Below are positions 58,025 through 64,000 of a stretch of DNA of 64,000 nucleotides, in pieces. The first letter of the stretch is position 1; each line of letters opens with the position of its first letter. The notes beneath the pieces were generated by a model. It was not told the origin of the DNA. It worked only from the letters and a program-made list of their open reading frames with translations, and ran no database searches. Origin of the DNA: an uncultured Vibrio sp. (GTDB lineage Bacteria > Pseudomonadota > Gammaproteobacteria > Enterobacterales > Vibrionaceae). Location: contig NZ_OY776223.1 in the NCBI RefSeq assembly GCF_963675395.1, positions 1,550,001 to 1,614,000 on the forward strand. The letters run 5' to 3'. Both the position numbers and the translations under genes were made by a program.

Positions 58025-58876
58025 TCAAGAAGGCTCTTTGCTTCCAAGCGCCATCATTTTTCGGTTATCATCGACATCAATGACTCTCATCAATGTAGCG
58101 TCAAGCAATCTATTTTCTGTTTTCAATCTATAATGAAATAACCCATTGCTGATCCTATCATTGTATTCGGAGAGCGAAACATTCTTAAATTCGTATGTAA
58201 TATCAAATCTATCTATATCAAAGTCACCCCGCTTACTGACAATTAGTCGTAGCATTACATCATCAATATACCTATCGAATTCATTGTTTATACATAGCTT
58301 ATCGACATAGCTCTTCCCTAAAAAGAAACCGGACCCGCTTGCAAACTCATAGTTATATCTTTCAAAAAACCTTAATAATACTTTTCTCACATATATAGAA
58401 GAAAATTCAATTGGTCTTGACAGAAAGAACTTAGATATTGAATTTTTATTAAAAATTCTAACAAGTTTAGAGGAAAGTATATAATAATCCTCATACATAA
58501 TATTAAACTTGGCTGTTTTTCCAGCATATACATTCGAAGGTGACTCAATAGATTTAACACATTGGATAAAGTTATCGGTTTCAATATATGATGACAAATT
58601 TGTCCTATATATCAAATCGAAACTTATATTGTACTTTTTTAATAAATTCAATGCATTCTTTAGCTTTACTGAAGTCTGATGTAAGGCATCTCCTGATTTT
58701 AAATAAATTGTATCCCCAATTATCTCATCAGAGTTATGCCCACCTTCGTAAAAATAACATCGTATACCTCTTTCTTTAAGCTTCTTTACCCACGTATCCT
58801 TTTGTGCTTTCTTAAACCCATCATAAAGTGAATTTTTTGTAGACAAAATCAAAACAACGACTTTTCCCAATTCCAC
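58025..58876 (-). CDS. putative glycosyltransferase, unrecognised family
   Basis: 283 residues, soluble, very A+T-rich. I do not recognise a family with confidence. The beginning (KVVVLILSTKNSLYDGFKKA, DTWVKKLKERGIRCYFYEGG) and the later YRTNLSSYIETDNFIQCV and FDRYIDDVMLRLIVSKRGDF suggest a GT-A-type enzyme loosely like eukaryotic-type beta-1,3-galactosyltransferases (GT31), with DD near residue 212 as a possible metal or catalytic site. It lies between two transposase remnants, in the same direction as the flippase and the glycosyltransferases. Confidence 0.6.
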   Translation of the reverse strand: MELGKVVVLILSTKNSLYDGFKKAQKDTWVKKLKERGIRCYFYEGGHNSDEIIGDTIYLKSGDALHQTSVKLKNALNLLKKYNISFDLIYRTNLSSYIETDNFIQCVKSIESPSNVYAGKTAKFNIMYEDYYILSSKLVRIFNKNSISKFFLSRPIEFSSIYVRKVLLRFFERYNYEFASGSGFFLGKSYVDKLCINNEFDRYIDDVMLRLIVSKRGDFDIDRFDITYEFKNVSLSEYNDRISNGLFHYRLKTENRLLDATLMRVIDVDDNRKMMALGSKEPS

Positions 58877-59265
58877 TTAAATTTCCTCTAAAATATAAAA
58901 ATACAACCCGAGTTCTAGTCCGAAGTATGACACTTTATCATTTAAGATGTCATGCTCATTTCTTTGAATATAATGACTGGTAGCTTAAATACTTACTCGG
59001 CCTGTAAATTATTCTCGCCATAGCAAGTGATATCACATCCTCATCCAGTTCTCGCAAATATTATCCTTTAGGTACGTATTAACAAAGTAGGCCGTTTATA
59101 TTTTCGTTTGCTCCTCGCTCGGATGAGCAAAGTAAACATCTTCCTCTAATGCTTCGGCCATCTCTTCGTGTATCGCTTATGCTCAGTCTAATGTTGATAT
59201 TTGATGTGGAAATTATTATCTAAAACCGGGAATGCTAATTCCATAATCATCAGAAAAAATAACAA
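58877..59265. other. gap holding an IS30-family transposase remnant
   Basis: 389 bp. Apart from the remnant described separately no gene or promoter was recognised. Confidence 0.7.
58956..59176 (-). pseudogene. IS30-family transposase, C-terminal remnant with frameshifts
   Basis: Joined over frameshifts and stops, the minus strand reads EEMAEALEEDVYFAHP, then ERGANENINGLLC-stop-YVPKG, then ISLAMARIIYRPSKYLSYQ. This matches the end of IS30-type DDE transposases (FAHPY.SWERG.NEN.NGL.RQY.PKG ... NRPRK.L.Y). At least two frame breaks and two stops show it is dead. Confidence 0.8.
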
Positions 59266-60510
59266 TCAACTTTTAAATAATGGTATGTTTTTTCTAACAA
59301 TAGTTCGTGCCATTAACATCACAACTAGCATCTCTATTAGTACAATTGCTACAGATAGACCTTCCGTTCCATACCATTTAGTAAAAAATATTATCATTAT
59401 CATCCCGATAATCGCTGAAATGATATAATTATTTCTATATTCATGACTATAACCAAACGTAATTAGGACTTGTACTGCAAATATATTTGAGAATCCAACT
59501 ACTAAGGGAACCACACACAGAATCCTCAATATAGTAACAGATTCAATGTAATCATCACCATAAAGGACATTGACTATAAATGGAGAAAGAAAAAATATCA
59601 TTATAACAAGAGGCATTGAAACATAGAATTGTAATTTCATTACATATCTAATCAAAGTTACTGCAGCCTCTTTGGAGACCTTCAACTCTTTATTAATTCT
59701 TGGATAGAAGGATATAAATAGTGGTGACAACATTCCATTAACTGCACTAACAAGTTTATTCGCCGCGACAAAATAACCTACGGCAACTGGTCCTGATATA
59801 AACCCTAATATCACAGAAGAAGAGGTTGTATAAAAACTTATTGCAGATGTTGATACAAAAAGATTAAATGAATCTAGAGTTAACTGCTTTATAAATTTCC
59901 ATTCTGGTTTTTTATATACTATCCATCTTCTTTGATAAATAATGACGCACGCAATAATACCGACAACAACAGATTGTAAGCTGTTAATAAGAATCGCAAG
60001 ATCAACATCAGATGAATCATTCACACATATAAAATATAGTACTAAAGAAAAAAGTTGGGTAACCACTGTGAAAATTGAGATAAAACCAAGACTTTCCTTT
60101 CCCTGAAATAACCACTGAGGATATATAACAGCCCCCATCACTGAGATATATGCCAGATAAAGCAACATTCCATCTTGTTGTGAAAAGAACATATTATTTA
60201 TAAAAAAAAGAATTATTAATCCAGAAATAGAAAATATAGATTTAATTGAAATTACATTCCAGTATATCTTACTTATCTCGTTTATACACGTAGAAGAGTT
60301 AGCAATTCTTTTGGTAGCAGACAAATCAAAACCAAAATTAACAAACATGACAAAATAGTTTATAATAGCTAATGTAAAACCAAGTATACCATAACCTTCC
60401 GGTGTAAGAGTTCTAACTAAATAAGGCAAAGATACTAGTGGTATTAAATAACCAGCAAACTTTGTAAAAAATAATGATCCTATGTTTTTTATCAATACTC
60501 TATCTAACAT
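59266..60510 (-). CDS. wzx: O-unit flippase (Wzx)
   Basis: 414 residues, about twelve membrane helices, MATE/PST family. SLFFTKFAGYLIPLVSLPYL at the start and VRTLTPEGYGILGFTLAIIN are typical of Wzx/RfbX. It moves lipid-linked repeat units to the periplasmic face for the polymerase. Its ATG overlaps the end of the decayed rfbC, which shows that both once belonged to one operon. It is now separated from upstream genes by the insertion sequence, so its transcription may depend on IS-borne or local promoters. Confidence 0.88.
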   Translation of the reverse strand: MLDRVLIKNIGSLFFTKFAGYLIPLVSLPYLVRTLTPEGYGILGFTLAIINYFVMFVNFGFDLSATKRIANSSTCINEISKIYWNVISIKSIFSISGLIILFFINNMFFSQQDGMLLYLAYISVMGAVIYPQWLFQGKESLGFISIFTVVTQLFSLVLYFICVNDSSDVDLAILINSLQSVVVGIIACVIIYQRRWIVYKKPEWKFIKQLTLDSFNLFVSTSAISFYTTSSSVILGFISGPVAVGYFVAANKLVSAVNGMLSPLFISFYPRINKELKVSKEAAVTLIRYVMKLQFYVSMPLVIMIFFLSPFIVNVLYGDDYIESVTILRILCVVPLVVGFSNIFAVQVLITFGYSHEYRNNYIISAIIGMIMIIFFTKWYGTEGLSVAIVLIEMLVVMLMARTIVRKNIPLFKS

Positions 60511-60808
60511 ATTTGAACTCTATTTCTTTTATACTTTCACCATTTTTATTCTTTTCAAAAAGGAATGTCTTTCCCCTTTCAATCAGAGGCCACAAAATAC
60601 CCATTTCTCATCATCCCATTTAATTGAAAATACTAATAATGGATCATAATAATTATTGCACTTATACAAAACTTTTGCTTCATTACTAGTTAAATAAAGT
60701 CCATGAGTAACCCCTTAAGGTACCCAGGATTGGTGTTTGTTGTCACTTATAGACACAGAAAAATCATGAATATCAGGTTGACGATAACCTCTGATAACAC
60801 TTAAATGC
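60500..60808 (-). pseudogene. rfbC: decayed rfbC (dTDP-4-dehydrorhamnose 3,5-epimerase), part 3' of the IS
   Basis: Minus strand reads HLSVIRGYRQPDIHDFSVSI, then DNKHQSWVP-stop-GVTHGL and LYLTSNEAKVLYKCNNYYDP, then after a frameshift GILWPLIERGKTFLFEKNKN. This is the RfbC/RmlC core (RG...D.AVDIR ... NK.QLWIPEGFAHG ... YKC.DYY ... IEWPL). A Glu-to-stop change, an internal deletion and a frameshift make it non-functional. The former stop overlaps the wzx start. The IS sits at its 5' part. Confidence 0.78.
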
Positions 60809-61863
60809 GGCTTTGTTGCGTAATTCGGAAAGAAAACCAAACCGCCTGAAATTGAGTAATTCTTATACAACATACTGAGTTTCAGGCATACCAAGCCCTG
60901 TAGGCTTGTTCAGCGCTTTAATCATGGCGTAAGTTTCTCCAACCTGAGCATTGTAATTTCTCAGGCTTAACCTCCCACCAAGTAACTGCTTCACTCGATA
61001 CATCGCGGTTTCTGAGAGTGAACGCTTGTGATAACCATAACGTTTTTTCCACTTCTTGTTGGAGCCGTAGAGCTTCTGCCAAACTACCGCTAAGTTGCGA
61101 GGGTGGCCATTCTCCCAGAAGGCAGCCCCCTCTCTTGGAGGGATTAGCGGAACTGCTCGCTTAATCCGTATGGCATCGTGACAATCCCTTGTGTCATATG
61201 CGCCATCACCAGATATCTCGATGATTCTTCGGCGTGTTTGCTTTAGCAAGTTAGGAAGGACTTCTGCATCGGTAACATTAGATAAACTCAGTTCTGCAGC
61301 GACTATTTCGTGAGTGCTGGTGTCGACTGCTAAATGTAGCTTTCTCCAAACTCTACGCTTCCCGTCAGTACCATGCTTCTTGACCTTCCATTCACCTTCG
61401 CCATAAACCTTGAGGCCAGTAGCATCAATGGCTAGGTGCTTGTATTGCACCTCTAGTTTTTATCTTAAATGAAACCTCAACTTGCTTAGCTCTACGACTG
61501 ATACAACTGTAGTGTGGGCAGGTAAGAGGAATATTAGCCAACTTAAACAGGGAATCGATAAACCCTTGCAATGCTCTCAGTGGCATTGAGAAGACTCGTT
61601 TCACCATCAGTGCGGTAGTGATGGCTAAGTCGCTGAATCGACGAGGTCTGCCACGTTTGTTCTGCTTACTTTGCTTCCACTCACTTATGGCTTCTTCATC
61701 AATCCAGAAAGTGAGTGAACCACGGTTGATTAAGGCTTTGTTGTACTGTTTCCAGTTAGTTGTTTTGTAACGAGGTTTCGGCATAGGACTACGATGATTA
61801 ACTGATGTACACGATCAGATCGTAAGTTCCTGATTTAGTTCCATCGAATTACGCAACAAAGCC
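60809..61863 (-). mobile_element. IS903-group (IS5 family) insertion sequence
   Basis: 1055 bp with perfect 19-bp terminal inverted repeats (GGCTTTGTTGCGTAATTCG) and a 9-bp target duplication CTTAAATGC on both sides (60800-60808 and 61864-61872). Length, ends and 9-bp duplication fit the IS903 group. The transposase frame is broken by a +1 shift near 61436-61446. Intact flanking duplications show a fairly recent insertion. Confidence 0.93.
60863..61784 (-). pseudogene. IS5-family transposase split by one-base frameshift
   Basis: The first part (61784 to 61425) starts MPKPRYKTTNWKQYNKALIN, with a helical DNA-binding region, and runs to KIKTRGAIQ before going out of frame. The second (61450 to 60863) carries HLAIDATGLKVYGEGEW, ISGDGAYDTR and YHKRSLSETAMYRVKQ, which supply the D, D and E of the DDE triad. 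Joined they make about 306 residues, the length of IS903 transposase. The shift needed is +1, and no slippery site of the usual -1 kind would repair it, so the simplest reading is an inserted base. Confidence 0.85.
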
Positions 61864-62032
61864 CTTAAATGCTTAAAAGTATGATTCTTGCTCATTAGGC
61901 AGCCTCCAAATTGTCCATGAAGGTCATTAAAGACGATTAAAAATCATCTACTAACTGCTCCTTAATGGGTTGATGACTATTATGCTTCGAACAGAGACAT
62001 GATTACCAGCAAAGCCCTTAAGAAAAAAGAAC
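61864..62032 (-). pseudogene. 5' piece of the decayed rfbC frame and old operon junction
   Basis: Before the insertion sequence there is GGAGGCTGCCTA then ATG at 61895-61893, in frame with the rfbC remnant across the IS after removing one target copy (MSKNHTFKHLSVIRG). The true N-terminal part of RfbC is absent, so this start is a product of decay. Further upstream GGGCTTTGCTGGTAATCATG (about 61992-62011) loosely resembles the end of an IS5-type element. Confidence 0.5.
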
Positions 62033-63082
62033 CTAACAATCAAAACCATGAGCCCCTCTCTTGCTTATAAACCCTTTGTACCAAGGCATTGCTTTATTGA
62101 TGCCATCTTGAATACGAAACCCTGGTGCATAACCTAACTTTTCTTCCGCCTTTGCAATATTTGCCTGTGAATGCCTTACATCACCTGCACGAAAATCTCG
62201 ATAGGTTGGTTCCGTATCTAGATTAAGCCCTAAGCCGTTCAATGCGATTTGAATTGAACTGTAAAGCTCGTTCAATGTCGTTCTATCACCAACTGCTACG
62301 TTGTAAACTTCGTCTTTTGCTTCTTCGTCAGCCGTTGCAGCTAATAGGTTCATTTGTACCACATTGTCGATATAGCAAAAGTCTCGGCTAGTCTCGCCAT
62401 CGCCATTAATGTAGACATCTTCACCATTGAGCATTGCCGCCGTCCATTTTGGAATTACCGCAGCGTAAGCACCGTTTGGATCTTGTCTGCGGCCAAATAC
62501 ATTAAAGTAACGGAGGCCAATAGTCTTAAAGCTATAAGTGCGTGCGTATACACCCGCATAAAGTTCGTTCACGTATTTGGTGACTGCGTAAGGAGAAAGA
62601 GGGTTACCAATATTCTCTTCTACTTTTGGTAATGCTGGGTGGTCACCGTATGTTGAGCTGCTCGCCGCGTAGGTAAAACTACCTACCCCTTCTTCTTTTG
62701 CTGCATCCAGCATGTTTAAAAAGCCAGTAATGTTCGTTGCGTTTGTTGTTAACGGATCAGCTATAGAACGAGGTACAGACCCCAGGGCCGCTTGGTGCAA
62801 AACGTAGTCAACGCCTTTTACTGCTTGTTGGCAGGTTTTCGGTTCGCGGATATCACCTTCTATAAAAGTGAAACGATCCCATTGAGCTTCTGTTACTAAG
62901 CTTTTGGCTTCATCTAAGTTGTGCTGATGCCCAGTTGAGAAGTTATCTAGGCCGACTACGGTTTGGTTAAGCTTAAGTAGTTTTTCAAGTAGATTCGAGC
63001 CAATAAAGCCTGCTACACCGGTAACTAACCACGTTTTTGGTGATTCAAGTATATGTTGTTGGATTTGTTCGTATTTGTTCAT
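62033..63082 (-). CDS. tviC: UDP-GlcNAc(A) C4-epimerase (TviC/WbpP type)
   Basis: 349 residues. NAD-dependent short-chain epimerase: [20 protein letters not shown] is the nucleotide motif, [17 protein letters not shown] plus [15 protein letters not shown] the Ser-Tyr-Lys triad, and [20 protein letters not shown] a segment typical of WbpP/TviC. It converts UDP-GlcNAcA to UDP-GalNAcA (or UDP-GlcNAc to UDP-GalNAc). The last residues ([10 protein letters not shown]) are unlike the usual end (PWY..F) and may come from the rearrangement just downstream. Works with the dehydrogenase gene upstream. Confidence 0.92.
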   Translation of the reverse strand: MNKYEQIQQHILESPKTWLVTGVAGFIGSNLLEKLLKLNQTVVGLDNFSTGHQHNLDEAKSLVTEAQWDRFTFIEGDIREPKTCQQAVKGVDYVLHQAALGSVPRSIADPLTTNATNITGFLNMLDAAKEEGVGSFTYAASSSTYGDHPALPKVEENIGNPLSPYAVTKYVNELYAGVYARTYSFKTIGLRYFNVFGRRQDPNGAYAAVIPKWTAAMLNGEDVYINGDGETSRDFCYIDNVVQMNLLAATADEEAKDEVYNVAVGDRTTLNELYSSIQIALNGLGLNLDTEPTYRDFRAGDVRHSQANIAKAEEKLGYAPGFRIQDGINKAMPWYKGFISKRGAHGFDC

Positions 63083-63136
63083 TGTAGTTTCCGTGGTGGG
63101 GAATGAGTGACATTACGTGAGGCTGTATGAACCGTG

Positions 63137-63177
63137 TAGTTAGATTCTGAATCACGTTCCTCGCTGTTCAGGATGAC
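63137..63177 (+). repeat. dispersed palindromic element, right half only
   Basis: TAGTTAGATTCTGAATCACG ... GTTCAGGATGAC matches the right arm of the full copies. It lies in the 193-bp gap between tviB and tviC, inside the operon. Confidence 0.75.
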
Positions 63178-63275
63178 AATATTTAAGCTCGCAGTATTAA
63201 AACACTCGTTTCCTGCCCAAGACTAAGCTAAAGAGTGCAAGTATTTGTCTCCTTAGCTTTTAGCTTTGCCTTAGA

Positions 63276-64000
63276 TTAAAGACGCATATCTACGCTTTGT
63301 TTGTCTAAAACGTATTTTAGATCGTAGAGTACGTGTTCTGGTTTGCCTAGAGCACGAATTTTCTCGACACCCATTTGTTTAAATTCGTTGTGTGAGACTG
63401 CCATGATGATGGCATCGTAGAAGCCTTGCGTTTCTTTTTCATAAAGCGTTAGGCCATATTCACGCTGAGCCTCAGCATTTGAACACCAAGGGTCCATAAC
63501 ATCGACATTGATGTTGTACTCTTTTAGTTCAGAGATAATATCAACCACTTTGGTATTACGAAGGTCCGGGCAGTTTTCTTTAAACGTTAGACCCATCACA
63601 AGTACGTTTGCGCCTTCTACGTGAATACGTTTTTTCAGCATTTTCTTCACAAGTTGAGAAACAACGTATTGCCCCATACCATCGTTCAGGCGACGACCTG
63701 CTAAGATCATTTCTGGGTGGTAACCTGCCGCTTGCGCTTTATGCGTTAGGTAGTAAGGATCAACACCAATACAGTGACCACCCACTAGGCCTGGACGGAA
63801 CGGTAAAAAATTCCATTTAGTACCCGCAGCTTCTAATACTTCTAAAGTATCGATACCAAGCTTGTTGAAAATGATTGATAGCTCGTTGATCAATGCAATG
63901 TTGACATCACGCTGAGTGTTTTCGATGACTTTTGCTGCCTCTGCTACTTTAATAGACGAAGCTTTATGCGTACCTGCAGTAATGATTGATTTGTATAGTT
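63276..64000 (-). CDS. tviB: UDP-N-acetylglucosamine 6-dehydrogenase (TviB/WbpO type), partial
   Basis: The gene continues past the window end; about 241 C-terminal residues are visible, open from base 64000 ([20 protein letters not shown]). The catalytic Cys is in [20 protein letters not shown], and [20 protein letters not shown] starts the UDP-binding domain. The sequence is nearer to TviB/WbpO, which oxidise UDP-GlcNAc/GalNAc, than to Ugd. With TviC it forms the nucleotide-sugar pathway of Vi-type polysaccharides. First gene of the minus-strand cluster in this window. Confidence 0.9.
   Translation of the reverse strand, partial: LYKSIITAGTHKASSIKVAEAAKVIENTQRDVNIALINELSIIFNKLGIDTLEVLEAAGTKWNFLPFRPGLVGGHCIGVDPYYLTHKAQAAGYHPEMILAGRRLNDGMGQYVVSQLVKKMLKKRIHVEGANVLVMGLTFKENCPDLRNTKVVDIISELKEYNINVDVMDPWCSNAEAQREYGLTLYEKETQGFYDAIIMAVSHNEFKQMGVEKIRALGKPEHVLYDLKYVLDKQSVDMRL

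Noticed and set aside
59201..59428. Plus-strand frame antisense to wzx
   Set aside because: A low-complexity Ile-rich product from A+T-rich antisense sequence.
61425..61450. Programmed ribosomal frameshift in the IS
   Set aside because: The IS903 group uses a single frame, and a +1 shift is needed here; an A-rich -1 slippery site would not give the right frame.

Overview
The window is a stretch of the main chromosome of a Vibrio, most likely of the harveyi/parahaemolyticus group. The evidence is a moderate G+C content, a Vibrio-type zinc uptake operon (zrg), the gene pairs ytfB-fklB and priA-cytR-ftsN-hslVU-menA-rraA, the complete S10-spc-alpha ribosomal gene block, and the gene rjg, which in V. 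cholerae and V. parahaemolyticus marks the 3' edge of the O-antigen/capsule locus. No database search was possible; all names come from reading the protein sequences.

Layout. 1-3030: zinc uptake operon (zrgA end, ATPase, permease, DUF3299 protein). 3087-4251: a 34-residue membrane peptide and a TIGR03899-type protein. 4559-10500 (minus): sulfate assimilation (cobA-type SUMT, cysD, cysN, an SLC13 transporter with TrkA-C domains, cysC). 10868-15618: a Crp/Fnr regulator, dbpA, elaA-type acetyltransferase, ytfB/oapA, fklB and a DUF2780 protein. 15772-29433 (minus): the ribosomal block from rpsJ through rplQ with secY and rpoA, including visible S10 and alpha promoters, the S10 leader, the alpha pseudoknot leader and the S10-operon terminator. 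29893-41823: rpmE, priA, cytR, ftsN, hslVU behind a sigma-32 promoter, menA, rraA, zapB, glpX, an Fe-S-type regulator and a DUF3135 protein. 41814-45966: GIY-YIG protein, DUF805 protein, CHMI-like isomerase, tpiA and rjg.

46118-64000 is a surface polysaccharide locus. The housekeeping-like part is galU, ugd and wecA. An AAA ATPase with a nuclease-like tail (DUF234 type) sits next to it. An A+T-rich minus-strand block follows: five glycosyltransferase-like genes, an EpsG-type polymerase, a flippase, and the two Vi-antigen-type sugar genes tviC and tviB, which would make UDP-GlcNAcA and UDP-GalNAcA for the repeat unit. This block carries marks of turnover: an ISAs1-type transposase remnant, an IS30-type remnant, a decayed rfbC, and an almost intact IS903-type element with a 9-bp target duplication that sits inside that decayed rfbC.

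A dispersed, palindromic element of about 131-137 bp with GTCATTC...GAATGAC ends occurs in at least six full and several half copies between genes across the whole window. It is the most striking structure not explained by the genes. I see no CRISPR array, tRNA, rRNA operon or prophage.
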